Shown here in pieces: positions 17,247-26,048 of a stretch of DNA of 44,252 bases. The notes beneath the pieces were generated by a model, which was given only the letters and a program-made list of their open reading frames with translations, searched no databases and had not been told where the DNA came from. The translations under genes were made by a program, and so were the position numbers. Origin of the DNA: CAYJIX01 sp964370375 (GTDB lineage: Bacteria > Desulfobacterota > Desulfovibrionia > Desulfovibrionales > Desulfovibrionaceae); assembly GCA_964370375.1 (NCBI GenBank), contig CAYJIX010000014.1:1-44252 (forward strand). The letters are read 5' to 3'. The stretch's first letter is position 1; every line of letters starts with the position of its first letter.

Positions 17247-18320
17247 ATGGAAAAGTCAAACCAAGCCATAGATGCGCAAGTTATGGCGTACGTGCGCCAA
17301 GCTGGGCCTGTGCTTTGTGTGGACATTGGCAGCGGCACGCAAGATGCCGTTTTGGCTTTATCTGACGAACAGCCCGAGAATTGGCCGCGTTTTGTTTTGC
17401 CATCACCTGCACAATCAGTGGCTAGGCGTATTGCAAAGGTGCAGGATAAAGGAATATGGCTTCATGGCACCAACATGGGCGGCGGTTTTGCCGAGGCTGT
17501 GCTTTGCCATATAAAAAAAGGCTTTTTAGTGGCTGCCACGAGCGTAGCCTCTGCGGCGTTGCACGATAGCATAGATAAGGTTAAGGCCATGGGGGTAGAG
17601 ATTGCAGAATCCTGCCCGCAGGGCTTTGTGCCTATAGAACTATGCGATTATGACGCCCATTTTTGGGAGCGCTTTTTACAGCTGGCAGATCTGCCGTTGC
17701 CGCAAACGGTTTTGGCAGCGGTGCAGGATCATGGTTATCATGGTTCGGCCTATGGCAATCGCGAAGGGCGTTTTATGATGTGGCGCGAGCTTTTGCACAA
17801 TCCCCATCCAGAAACCTGGCTTTTTGCAAAACCGCAAGAGCAATTAACACGGCTCAGCGCCCTAGCTAGGGCCACAGGCGGCCTTGTGGCTGATACAGGC
17901 ACAGCAGCTGTGCTTGGAGCCTTGGCAACACCTGAAGTGCAGGAGCGAAGTTTTCGGCAAGGCGTCACCATTGTCAATGTTGGCAATAGCCATGTGGTGG
18001 CATTTTTAGTGTTTCGCGGCAAGGTTTGGGGCGTCTATGAGCACCATACAGGCATGCACGATAGCGCGTCCTTGGTGCATGATCTGCAAGAATTTCGTTT
18101 AGGCTGGCTCCCTGATGAGGTGGTTCGGGCAAAAGGGGGACACGGCACAGTGTTTACAGGCACATTACCGGAAGAAGCAGAAGGATTTATGCCAACCTTT
18201 GTGGTGGGACCGCAACGTGAATGTTTGCGTGGACACGGGCAGTTCATCGCACCTTATGGGGACATGATGTTTACAGGGTGTCATGGGCTCGTGTATGGTG
18301 CTGCCCTGACAGGCTGTTGA
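17247..18320 (+). CDS. DUF1786 family ASKHA-like protein
   Basis: This 357-residue protein of the DUF1786 family is sometimes labelled a putative pyruvate formate-lyase activating enzyme without real evidence. It shows the features of an actin/sugar-kinase-like fold: a phosphate-1 loop VDIGSGTQD (residues 25-33) and a later VADTGTAAVLGAL and IVNVGNSHVVAFLV that resemble the second phosphate and adenosine loops. It is rich in conserved Gly/His/Asp, including EHHTGMHD. No radical-SAM CxxxCxxC is present, so an activase role is unlikely; an ATP-dependent or activator-type role is more plausible but unproven. The ATG at 17247 is chosen over a GTG at 17241 because GAGGT lies directly before it. 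The last codons and stop (ACAGGCTGTTGA) lie in the arm of a palindromic repeat. Confidence 0.8.
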   Translation: MEKSNQAIDAQVMAYVRQAGPVLCVDIGSGTQDAVLALSDEQPENWPRFVLPSPAQSVARRIAKVQDKGIWLHGTNMGGGFAEAVLCHIKKGFLVAATSVASAALHDSIDKVKAMGVEIAESCPQGFVPIELCDYDAHFWERFLQLADLPLPQTVLAAVQDHGYHGSAYGNREGRFMMWRELLHNPHPETWLFAKPQEQLTRLSALARATGGLVADTGTAAVLGALATPEVQERSFRQGVTIVNVGNSHVVAFLVFRGKVWGVYEHHTGMHDSASLVHDLQEFRLGWLPDEVVRAKGGHGTVFTGTLPEEAEGFMPTFVVGPQRECLRGHGQFIAPYGDMMFTGCHGLVYGAALTGC

Positions 18321-18434
18321 AAAAGGGCTGTATGCTTTGTTAAGCTTGTTTTTTATTCCGGCATGGACCGAAGAGTCCTATGCCGTAAGAAAAAACTACG
18401 CTTGCCGCGCCTCCAGCCCTTTTTGAACAGCCTG
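18310..18434. repeat. Palindromic repeat element 1 (type A), overlapping the DUF1786 stop
   Basis: This is a 125-bp element with 21-bp inverted ends that match at 20 of 21 positions (left CAGGCTGTTGAAAAAGGGC.. at 18310-18330, right at 18414-18434). The middle forms another strong stem (CGGCATGGAC with GTCC-T-ATGCCG, 18359-18385), and the flanks between are also largely complementary, so the whole unit folds on itself. The stop codon TGA of the upstream gene lies in the left arm. Confidence 0.85.
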
Positions 18435-18447
18435 TCCTTAGCGAAAG

Positions 18448-18567
18448 GTTGAAAAAGGGCTGTCTGGGTTGTCAGCTGGACAATTTTTGTCGGGTCATGG
18501 GGGAAAGACCCCACTCCCCTCCCCAAATTGTCCGCTTCCTACCATCCAGCCCCTTTTGAACAGCCTG
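18448..18567. repeat. Palindromic repeat element 2 (type B)
   Basis: This is a 120-bp unit with ends GTTGAAAAAGGGCTG (18448-18462) and the complementary CAGCCCCTTTTGAACAGCC (from 18547). Inside is GGACAATTT/AAATTGTCC (18478-18486, 18525-18533) around a G/C-rich hairpin. A 32-base internal stretch (18490-18521) is identical to the complement of 35738-35769 in another copy. The left arm is exactly 132 bases after that of element 1. Confidence 0.82.
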
Positions 18568-18579
18568 CCCCTAGCGACA

Positions 18580-18594
18580 GTTGAAAAAGGGCTG
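18580..18594. repeat. Solo left arm, third unit of the tandem array
   Basis: GTTGAAAAAGGGCTG is repeated once more exactly 132 bases after the arm of element 2, preceded by the same CTAGCGA-type spacer word that separates elements. No right arm follows, so this copy is truncated. The remaining gap to the methyltransferase gene (18595-18739) is AT-rich and holds nothing else I recognise. Confidence 0.7.
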
Positions 18595-18739
18595 TCGCTC
18601 TGCGTATCCTCGTGTAGCCATTACCCAGACTTTTTTGCTATAGCTAGAAACTGTGTTTTCTATATATAGTCATTTATATTGACATCTTTTCTTTGTACCA
18701 ATATTCTTTTTTGATAGAAATTGTATAAGGAATATACGA

Positions 18740-19474
18740 ATGAAGCAGCACCTATCTCAACGTTTGTTTTTTATTGACAGTTCAGAGCAATATGGAGCAC
18801 ATGTTATTGAAAGTTTTATTAAAAGTATGAATCCCATAACAACAGCACTTGATTTGGGCGCAGGAAGCGGGAGGGACCTTGGTATTGTACAAAACGTTTT
18901 TCCAAACGCACAATGCCTTGCTATTGATTGTGATAATGAAAACACCAAATTGTTACAACAAAAGAGCTTCACGGTGTTTAAAAGCAACCTTGAAATGGAC
19001 ATCCTACCCTTTGACAATGAATCCATAGACCTCATTATCGTCAATCAAGTGTATGAACATATTAAAGAAATATTTTGGGTAACTCACGAAATTTCTAGGG
19101 TTTTAAAAGTTGGCGGTCAGCTTATTTTAGGTGTACCCAATGTAGCGTCATTGCATAACAGATTGGCCTTGCTTTTTGGGCAACATCCAACCCAAGCTAA
19201 AAGCGCGTCCGCGCACATACGTATTTTTTCAAAGCCAGATACCTTGCGGTTTTTTTCGGCGGTAGCTCCAAACGTATATACGCTTAAGGGATTCAAAGGC
19301 AGCCAGTTTTATCCTTTCCCCCGTACCATGGCTCGGTTTTTTGCGAATATTTTTCCCCAAAGTGCGTTTAGTATTTTTTTCCATTTTCAAAAAGAGAATG
19401 TTTACGCAAACCAGTGTTTAGATTTTTTGGCAGAAAATCCTTTGGAAACATTATTTTATCAAGGTGATAGATAA
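18740..19474 (+). CDS. Class I SAM-dependent methyltransferase
   Basis: This 244-residue protein has motif I ALDLGAGSGRDLG (about 36-48), the acidic end of strand 2 (AIDCDNEN), a motif IV-like DLIIVNQVYEHI and the post-motif VLKVGGQLILGVPN. It is of the UbiE/methyltransf_11 type; similar proteins occur in surface-polysaccharide and lipid pathways, but the substrate cannot be predicted. It is monocistronic, between the repeat array and a terminator, with AAGGA before the ATG. Its base composition is more AT-rich than its neighbours, with many AAA/TTT codons, which hints at acquisition by transfer. Confidence 0.88.
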   Translation: MKQHLSQRLFFIDSSEQYGAHVIESFIKSMNPITTALDLGAGSGRDLGIVQNVFPNAQCLAIDCDNENTKLLQQKSFTVFKSNLEMDILPFDNESIDLIIVNQVYEHIKEIFWVTHEISRVLKVGGQLILGVPNVASLHNRLALLFGQHPTQAKSASAHIRIFSKPDTLRFFSAVAPNVYTLKGFKGSQFYPFPRTMARFFANIFPQSAFSIFFHFQKENVYANQCLDFLAENPLETLFYQGDR

Positions 19475-19546
19475 AAAAATACTTTTATAGCCAATTGCTG
19501 CATACCAGCAGCAGTAACGCAAAGTTTAGCTAACCAAAAGCCCAAT

Positions 19547-19590
19547 AAAAAAGCATCACTGCCTGTTATGACAAGCAGTGATGCTTTTTT
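19547..19590 (+). terminator. Rho-independent, probably bidirectional terminator
   Basis: A 16-bp perfect stem (AAAAAAGCATCACTGC with GCAGTGATGCTTTTTT) and a 12-base loop lie 72 bases after the methyltransferase stop. A- and T-runs on both sides let it serve the converging HD-GYP gene too. Closer to that gene, a second imperfect palindrome (19658-19678, GCCAAAAGCG/CGCTTTTTGGC) is also present. Confidence 0.9.
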
Positions 19591-19725
19591 GATTTATGGT
19601 TAGATTTAGTAGAAGCTGCCTTTTGTTGCGCTATGTCGCTTTTGAGAAGTTTCTAAAGCCAAAAGCGCGCTTTTTGGCGAAGCTATACACTATAATTCAG
19701 ATCATGCTGAATCGTGCGATGTGTT

Positions 19726-21288
19726 CTAGTCAAGTTCGTTCAAAACGTCTTTAAATGCTTGTTCTTGTTCAAGGAACGTATCCACAACTTGCGGGTCAAA
19801 GTGGGTTCCGCGTGATTCAACAATGATATTACGCGCTTGTTCATGGGTAAAGGCAGGCTTGTACACGCGCTGCGTTGTGAGCGCGTCATACACATCAGCC
19901 AAGGCCATGATACGCGCAACTAAGGGAATCTCTTCACCTTTAAGTTTGTTTGGATAGCCTGATCCGTCCCATTTTTCATGGTGGCCTATGGCGATAAGGC
20001 TTGCCACGGTGAGAAAAGATTTTTTTCCTAAGGTTTTAATGGCAAGGGAAAGTGCCTCATGACCATAGGTTGTATGCTTTTTCATTTCTTCAAATTCTTC
20101 ATCCGTGAGCTTGCCTGGTTTGCACAAGATCGCGTCTGAGATGCCCACTTTACCAATATCGTGCAAAGGGGCTGACATTTCAATGTCGTACAAAAGTGCA
20201 GGAGTAAGTATGTTTGCAAATTGCGGTTTTTTGCTCATGGTTTTAGCAATAATATCAACGTATTTTTGAGTCCGTTTAATATGATTGCCGGTTTCAAGGC
20301 TACGGTATTCAGCAAGGTTGGCTAAGGTTTCAATGGTTACTTTTTGAGTGAGCTGGATTTCGTAAGTGCGCTCTTCAACAAGTTTTTCAAGGTTGTCACG
20401 GATGTGTTTTAGCTCAAGCTGCCGTTCGATCCGGCTTTTTAAAAGTTCCGGTTGGAAAGGTTTGGTAATGTAGTCAACAGCACCTAAGGCAAGGCCTTTG
20501 GCTTCGTTGCTTGTTTCTGATAGACCAGTAAGAAACATGGCAGGAATATCGCGGCATTGCGGGAGCTTTTTCATTCGTTCATAGGTTGCATAGCCGTCAA
20601 GGTCAGGCATAAGCACGTCAAGCAAAATCAAATCAGGCAGGAATTTATTGCCAGCTTTAAGTTCATCAAGGCAGGCAAGGGCTTCGTTGCCGGAAGAAAA
20701 GGCATAGATATTATGATTGGTTCCAAGAATGCTTTTAAGCACTTCAAGCTGTTCTGGTGAATCGTCCACCATAAGGATCGTTTGCAGTGAAGAATTAAAA
20801 TGCTTTGTGGCCTGTTCAATACAAAAGGGTTCAGCCAGGTTTGCAATGGATGAAGCACTTTGAATGGGTTGGTACGCAGGCTGTTGTGTAGGTTTTTGTA
20901 CTGGCAAAGCAGGAGCTTGCACGCCATTGTTTTGCATATATTCGGTAACTGCTTGTAAAAAATCTTGCAGATGGGCAGTAAAAAGGGTGGTTAGATTGTC
21001 CAAGGTTTCTTGAGAGGGAGCAGTGTCATTGCTCAGCGCCAGTTCAAGGTCTTTAGCCACGGCAGAAAGCCGCAGTCCCCCAAGGGTTGCGGTGAGGCTT
21101 TTCATAGTGTGTGCTAGGCGGCGCGCTGTTGCCAGATCGTCAACTTGTAGGCTTTGCTGGATTTTTTGCGCTTCGTCAGCATGGTCGTTTAAAAAGCGGT
21201 TTAAAAGCTTTTGGTAAAGCCCTGTGTTATTGGCAACGTATGAAAGACCTAATTTTGTGTCAAAAATCGCTACGGTATTGTCGTGCAT
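19726..21288 (-). CDS. HPt-REC-HD-GYP protein, cyclic di-GMP phosphodiesterase
   Basis: This 520-residue signalling protein, in order, has an HPt phosphotransfer domain (His60 in LAHTMKSL), a Pro/Gln-rich linker (about 122-150), a receiver domain (acidic pair Asp175/Asp176, phosphoacceptor Asp224 in LILLDVLMPD, Thr254, Lys276 in KPF), a coiled linker (about 290-320) and an HD-GYP domain (His376-Asp377 in HDIGK, HHEKWDGSGYP at 436-446, ADVYDAL). HD-GYP enzymes hydrolyse c-di-GMP. HPt fused ahead of REC is unusual; the usual layout is REC-HD-GYP. The ATG at 21288 is chosen because the upstream codons lack family resemblance; the ribosome site is weak there. No histidine kinase is adjacent, so the input is unknown. 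Confidence 0.92.
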   Translation of the reverse strand: MHDNTVAIFDTKLGLSYVANNTGLYQKLLNRFLNDHADEAQKIQQSLQVDDLATARRLAHTMKSLTATLGGLRLSAVAKDLELALSNDTAPSQETLDNLTTLFTAHLQDFLQAVTEYMQNNGVQAPALPVQKPTQQPAYQPIQSASSIANLAEPFCIEQATKHFNSSLQTILMVDDSPEQLEVLKSILGTNHNIYAFSSGNEALACLDELKAGNKFLPDLILLDVLMPDLDGYATYERMKKLPQCRDIPAMFLTGLSETSNEAKGLALGAVDYITKPFQPELLKSRIERQLELKHIRDNLEKLVEERTYEIQLTQKVTIETLANLAEYRSLETGNHIKRTQKYVDIIAKTMSKKPQFANILTPALLYDIEMSAPLHDIGKVGISDAILCKPGKLTDEEFEEMKKHTTYGHEALSLAIKTLGKKSFLTVASLIAIGHHEKWDGSGYPNKLKGEEIPLVARIMALADVYDALTTQRVYKPAFTHEQARNIIVESRGTHFDPQVVDTFLEQEQAFKDVLNELD

Positions 21289-21648
21289 GGGTCTGTCCGT
21301 TATGTAAAGAGTAAAGGAAAATCCGTTACTTTCATATATTTTAAAAATTCTAATACAAAGTCCTATGTATTGCAACACATAGAACAGCACTCATTTGTTG
21401 GTTTTTATAAAAATATTTTGTTGATCGTGGGTGAAAGGATTATCGTGAGGCACTGTGTTTTATAGATATTGTGCGTTCACGGACGATTTTTTCCTATGTT
21501 TGTGTGTTTGTTTTTTTGTTTCAATTAATTTAAAAAATAATAAAAAAAATACAATTGTCAAGGCAGACTCATTGAAGGGGCAAGCACTTTGACTTATAGC
21601 ATAGATCAGCCTTTAGGGCTGTAGCTATTACATGTTGTTGAGTATGGC

Positions 21649-23064
21649 TTATTTCCAATACTCCTTGCGTGCATTATAACTTGTTTCAAAGCGTTTAAGA
21701 GCTGTTTCGTCTGCAGAAGACCTGGCCTCTTTACGCGCCTTATCTATCCAGGATTCAATTTTGCTACGGTTGTTTTGATAAAGCGCACTATAGGCCAAGT
21801 GCAAAAAAGCATCAAAGGTTTTGCGTGCCTCTCCTAAGGAGCGACCATAATAATAGTGCACTTCGGAATCTTCAGGAAGGTGCCGTAATATTTGCCTAAA
21901 ATAGTCATGGGCTTCGTTGTAACGTTTATGGTCTGACAGGAGCCGTGCATAGTAGAATTGTGCCATCAGGTCGTCTTCATCTAGTGATAACGCCTTTTTA
22001 AACAAGTATTCGGCTTTTTCATGGCCTTTACTGTAATAAAAAATGCCGGCCTCACGTGCAATCAAAGGGTCTTTGGGGCTGCATTGCAGGGCTTTTTCAA
22101 AGGCTGTTGTGGCTGTATTGATTTGATTGTTACGCTCGGCAAGGATGCCTTGTGCCATTAAGGACAAGCACTCGTTATTACCAGCTGCGGCAAAACGTCG
22201 TGCTGCCACATCTGTGTCGCCGTAACGTGCCCAAAGCAAGGTTTGGACACGTTCAAAGTTGCTATTGTTTTCTGCACGGTTTTGAACGGACAACGGCAAG
22301 GTTTTGACAAGGGCTGTAATTTCGTTGACGCGGTTGCCGATATCTGGGTGCGTTGAAAGGTATTCGGGGATGCTTACACCTTTAGTCCATTGATTTTTTT
22401 GAATTTTTTTAAAGGCTTCTGCCATGCCGTTCGGATTAAATCCTGCCTTTATAAGGTATTGCATGCCCACGTGGTCAGATTCATTTTCGTCCATGCGGCT
22501 GTAATTGAGCATGGCGCTTTGCCCGGCTGCAACGCTGCCTGCCACGATTCCACCTGAAACATCCCCTCCAAGAAGCGCGCCTGCAAGGGCTCCCAATAAC
22601 GAGGCCACAGTGGTCACTTGCGCCCGTTCCATGCGCTTTGCCACATGGCGTTGCGTTACGTGGGCAAGTTCGTGAGCAATGACACTTGCAAGTTCAGATT
22701 CACTTTCAAGGTTCATGATAAGCCCTGTATTGATAAATACATAGCCGCCCGGAACCGCAAAAGCATTGAGGGAATTGTGCAGTAAAACGTTGGAAACAAA
22801 AGGAAAAGGCTGTGGAGGGATAACCTTGGCCAGCCTTTCAACAAGGCTGCGTACATACAGCGAGATTTCTGGATCTTCTACCAAAGGCAAGCGCGAGCGC
22901 ACAAGGACATCAAATTTTCGTCCAAGCTCTTGTTCGTCTTTAATGCCTACAGAACCAAAAAGCGCGGCCTGTGCGGAGCCCTGCCAAACAAGGCCAAAGC
23001 AAACCAGCATGACTGCAATATTGCGTAAGCAAAAGGTGAGTGAGCGGATGAATCCTTGTGTCAT
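21649..23064 (-). CDS. M48 family metalloprotease with TPR repeats (BepA/YfgC-like)
   Basis: This is a periplasmic zinc protease and putative chaperone for outer-membrane protein assembly. It has a signal peptide ending GSAQA (residues 29-33), the zinc motif HELAH (131-135) in SVIAHELAHVTQRH, and a third ligand in the downstream ENESDHVG. AVPGGYVFINTGLI is the BepA-type active-site strand. The C-terminal 200 residues hold TPR-like repeats (AEYLFKKALSLDEDD, AHDYFRQILRHLPEDSEVHYYYG). An upstream TTG at 23085 is possible, but the ATG at 23064 gives a normal signal peptide. It follows cysS by 52 bases on the same strand, and that gap holds a partial AACAGCCTGTT repeat word, so cotranscription is uncertain. 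Confidence 0.92.
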   Translation of the reverse strand: MTQGFIRSLTFCLRNIAVMLVCFGLVWQGSAQAALFGSVGIKDEQELGRKFDVLVRSRLPLVEDPEISLYVRSLVERLAKVIPPQPFPFVSNVLLHNSLNAFAVPGGYVFINTGLIMNLESESELASVIAHELAHVTQRHVAKRMERAQVTTVASLLGALAGALLGGDVSGGIVAGSVAAGQSAMLNYSRMDENESDHVGMQYLIKAGFNPNGMAEAFKKIQKNQWTKGVSIPEYLSTHPDIGNRVNEITALVKTLPLSVQNRAENNSNFERVQTLLWARYGDTDVAARRFAAAGNNECLSLMAQGILAERNNQINTATTAFEKALQCSPKDPLIAREAGIFYYSKGHEKAEYLFKKALSLDEDDLMAQFYYARLLSDHKRYNEAHDYFRQILRHLPEDSEVHYYYGRSLGEARKTFDAFLHLAYSALYQNNRSKIESWIDKARKEARSSADETALKRFETSYNARKEYWK

Positions 23065-23116
23065 ACATATACTCGTGCTGCGCAAAACCCTAACAGCCTG
23101 TTAAAGTGAGCAGCTT

Positions 23117-24574
23117 TTACATAACATCCCATTGCTGGCCTTGCGGCGTATCACGCACTTCAACAAAAAGGTCAGCCAGTTGCGCGCGCAGGGCGTCAGC
23201 CTTGGCAAAGTCCTTTGCAGAGCGCGCTTGTGCGCGTTCGTCCAAAAGCTGCTGAATAAGGGCTGTATCAAGTTTTTTACGCGCGATTTGTATGGTTTTG
23301 AGCTCTTCTAAAAAGAGGTTGGGATCTTGTCCAAAAAGCCCAAGTACAGTGTTCCAGGCTTGAGTTTCTTTGGTAATCGCCAGTAAAATGTCGCGCCCAA
23401 CTTCTTGTTGGCGTAAGGCTTTATCTTCCAAAACACGCCCGGCAAGGCGGACAAGGCTATAGATATGGCCTATGGCTGCTGCTGTATTGCAGTCATCGTC
23501 CATGGCGTTTGTGAAGGCTGTGGACAGTTTTTCAACTTCGTCCTGCAATTCCTGCGCTTTGGCTCCTTTTTTCCATGAACTGCGTTCAAGGGCGCGCTGC
23601 ATTTCACGCAAGGTTTCGTACAGGCGTTTTTGGCCTTTTTCCACCTCATCCATGCCGTCGAAGGAAAAATCTATGGGCGAGCGATAGTGTTTACTTAACA
23701 AGAAAAAGCGCAAGGTCTCCGGAAGGTAGGATTCCAAAATGTCACGAATGGTTTTAAAGTTGTTCAATGATTTTGACATCTTTTCGGAATTAACCTGCAC
23801 AAAGCCGTTGTGCACCCACCAGCGTGCCAAAGCTGTGCCGCAGGCTGCCTTGGTTTGGGCCAGCTCGTTTTCGTGGTGGGGAAAGATAAGATCTAAACCG
23901 CCACCATGGATATCAAGGGGCAGGGGCAGGTTTTTTTCGCTCATGGCTGAACATTCAATGTGCCACCCGGGGCGCCCTTCACCCCACGGGCTTTGCCAAA
24001 ACGGTTCGTTTGGCTTTGATGCCTTCCAAAGGGCAAAGTCAAGGGGATCTTCCTTTTCATCGCCGGGCACAACACGTGCACCGGAACGAAGCTCATCAGG
24101 CGTGCGACCTGACAGCTCGCCGTATTCGGCAAAGGCCCGTACCCTAAAATACACATCACCGGATGGTGTTGCATAGGCTGTGCCTTTGGCGATAAGCTGC
24201 TGGATAATATCGATCATTTCTTGAATGTATTCAGTGGCTTTTGGCTCAATGTCCGGACGTAATACGAAAAGGCGATCCATGTCTTCATGAAAGGCTGCCA
24301 TGTATTTTGCCGCAATTTCTTCGCTTGTGCGGCCTTCTTCATTGGCGCGGTTGATGATTTTGTCATCAATATCGGTGAAGTTGCGAACAAAGGTGACGTC
24401 TAAACCTTTGTAGCGTAAATACCGAACCAATACGTCAAAGGATATGCTTGAGCGTGCATGCCCTATATGGCTGTAATCATAGGCAGTGATCCCGCAGGTG
24501 TACAGATTGACCTTGCCCGGTTGATGGGGTTCAAACTTTTCTTTTTTGCGTGTTAAGGTGTTGTAGAGCTGCAT
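23117..24574 (-). CDS. cysS: Cysteinyl-tRNA synthetase
   Basis: This enzyme ligates cysteine to tRNA-Cys in the cytosol. At 485 residues it is complete. It has class I signatures HIGH (36-39) and KMSKS (265-269), and the zinc site that recognises the cysteine thiol: Cys27 (YTCG), Cys208 (HIECSAM), His233 and Glu237 (FPHHENELAQ). The helical anticodon-binding domain and the final DVEVRDTPQG-like segment (FVEVRDTPQGQQW) are present. It lies downstream of rpiB with a 128-base gap, in the rpoH-TPR-lolB-rpiB-cysS gene string that I recall from Desulfovibrio genomes. Confidence 0.98.
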   Translation of the reverse strand: MQLYNTLTRKKEKFEPHQPGKVNLYTCGITAYDYSHIGHARSSISFDVLVRYLRYKGLDVTFVRNFTDIDDKIINRANEEGRTSEEIAAKYMAAFHEDMDRLFVLRPDIEPKATEYIQEMIDIIQQLIAKGTAYATPSGDVYFRVRAFAEYGELSGRTPDELRSGARVVPGDEKEDPLDFALWKASKPNEPFWQSPWGEGRPGWHIECSAMSEKNLPLPLDIHGGGLDLIFPHHENELAQTKAACGTALARWWVHNGFVQVNSEKMSKSLNNFKTIRDILESYLPETLRFFLLSKHYRSPIDFSFDGMDEVEKGQKRLYETLREMQRALERSSWKKGAKAQELQDEVEKLSTAFTNAMDDDCNTAAAIGHIYSLVRLAGRVLEDKALRQQEVGRDILLAITKETQAWNTVLGLFGQDPNLFLEELKTIQIARKKLDTALIQQLLDERAQARSAKDFAKADALRAQLADLFVEVRDTPQGQQWDVM

Positions 24575-24702
24575 ATATTTCCTTTACGTTAGGTTGAAAG
24601 ACAATGACGTTATAAAGTCTACACCTTCAATAAGTATGAATGGTTAGCAAGTCAACGTTTGTGAAAAGAGATTTGCAAACAGGGCCTTAGCAGGCTGTTG
24701 CC

Positions 24703-25140
24703 TTACATGTGCGTATCGAAAAGTTGAACCCGCTGCAAATGTCGCCCCCCGTCAAAGGGGGTTGCAAGGAAAAGGCGCACCATTTCCATGGCGACACCGC
24801 TCCCTGTGACACGCTCCCCAAGGCATAGGACATTGGCGTTGTTGTGGGCACGGGTGGCTTTTGCCTGAAATTCGCATCCGCATAGGGCTGCCCTGATGCC
24901 GTGTTTGCGATTGGCTGCCATGCTCATGCCAATGCCCGTTCCACAAATGAGAATCCCAAAGGACTCTGTATTTTCAAGAACTTTTGTACATACAGCGTGG
25001 GCAATATTGGGATAATCGCAGCTTGTGGGGCTGTCAACGCCCAAATCTTCTACAGTGTGTTGTTCAGAGGCAAGAAAGGTTACGATCTGATTTTTGAGCT
25101 GAAAGCCTGCATGGTCTGAACCGATGAATATGTGAGCCAT
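24703..25140 (-). CDS. rpiB: Ribose 5-phosphate isomerase B
   Basis: This enzyme interconverts ribose 5-phosphate and ribulose 5-phosphate in the pentose phosphate pathway. It has 145 residues of the RpiB/LacAB family: the N-terminal IFIGSDHAGFQLK, the catalytic-site loop ICGTGIGMSMAANR with the active-site cysteine, and AKATRAHNNANVLCLGERV. The ATG at 25140 has AAAGGA 6 bases upstream and gives the standard family start; an in-frame start 13 codons earlier lacks support. It is 65 bases after the LolB-like gene on the same strand. A solo AACAGCCTG word lies just after its stop. Confidence 0.96.
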   Translation of the reverse strand: MAHIFIGSDHAGFQLKNQIVTFLASEQHTVEDLGVDSPTSCDYPNIAHAVCTKVLENTESFGILICGTGIGMSMAANRKHGIRAALCGCEFQAKATRAHNNANVLCLGERVTGSGVAMEMVRLFLATPFDGGRHLQRVQLFDTHM

Positions 25141-25205
25141 ATGTGTTCCTTTTGTGTTGGAAAAGCGTTGTGTGAACAAAGAGCCCTTTAGCCAAAACGC
25201 GCGTT

Positions 25206-26048
25206 TTACGGTTGCATGGAGCGCACGTTCACTGTTGGTGGCAGTGAAAGGGCAAGTTGCCCTTTGTTGAAGGGTTCTTCCGGAAGTTCACGGTTTTTGA
25301 TAATAATGACAGCTTGTTGCCCATCATGATGGCTAAGGGTTATTTTGTCAGGAAGGGCGTTTTGCTCGTCATAATCAATGTTCATGACCCAGCCTTTTGT
25401 GCCTACTTGCTCTTGCCAGCGCACAGGCAATCCCAAAGCGTTCACAAACAGGCGTCCGTTAAGCAGCGGATGGGCTCCGCGCAGCTTGCTAAATTGCGCT
25501 TCAAGGGGAAAGGAAATGGTTTGATTTTCCCCGTTATACGCTTTTCCCTGATCCCATACGCCAAAAACACGGCTAAATTCCCCTTGGATAAGGGCAGCAA
25601 AGTCTGTAAGGCCTAAAGGAATGGGCACGCCTGTTACCTGCAAAAGGGCCCGTTGCGGCCCTTTGTGGCTAAGGGCCGTGTTTTCGCGCGGGGAATAAAT
25701 AAGCAGGCTTGATGCGTCCTCGCGAATACGGGCAAGCAACACGCCCATGCCTGCCGAAATGTCTAACCGTACAGGCGTTTCGCCGTTGCTCCACAATATG
25801 GCGGTCACGCGCCTTGTGTCGTCTTTTGTGCCAAAGCGCAAGCTTACATTGGCGCGAAAAGGCGCGGCATCTAAAAGGCGCTGCCTTGTATAGGCTTCGT
25901 AGGCTTGCCAAACTTTGTCGGCGTCAGGCAAGGTGACGGTTGGGGCTAGCTGCTCGGTGCGTGTGGCGCAAGCGGCAAGGCTTAAAAGACATGCAAGGAC
26001 AAAAACCTTTTGCGAAAATCGAAAAAACATGGCGGAGAAAGGGCTCAT
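25206..26048 (-). CDS. LolB-like outer-membrane lipoprotein
   Basis: This 280-residue lipoprotein has a signal with lipobox LAAC (Cys27) after a hydrophobic segment (VFVLACLLSLAAC). The mature part has alternating beta strands with AAPFRANVSLRFG and a central LYSPRENTALSHKG, like the LolB/DUF4292 half-barrel that receives lipoproteins from LolA at the outer membrane. Similarity is at the fold and pattern level, so the LolB role is an inference. The start codon overlaps the stop of the upstream TPR lipoprotein gene by 4 bases (ATGA), so the two are translationally coupled. A 14-base perfect palindrome AAAACGCGCGTTTT (25194-25207) overlaps its stop codon. Confidence 0.78.
   Translation of the reverse strand: MSPFSAMFFRFSQKVFVLACLLSLAACATRTEQLAPTVTLPDADKVWQAYEAYTRQRLLDAAPFRANVSLRFGTKDDTRRVTAILWSNGETPVRLDISAGMGVLLARIREDASSLLIYSPRENTALSHKGPQRALLQVTGVPIPLGLTDFAALIQGEFSRVFGVWDQGKAYNGENQTISFPLEAQFSKLRGAHPLLNGRLFVNALGLPVRWQEQVGTKGWVMNIDYDEQNALPDKITLSHHDGQQAVIIIKNRELPEEPFNKGQLALSLPPTVNVRSMQP

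Noticed and set aside
18310..18594. Possible CRISPR array because of the regular 132-base spacing
   Set aside because: Units are palindromic and about 120 bases long, with only two to three copies and related interiors. There are no short repeats with unique spacers and no cas genes.
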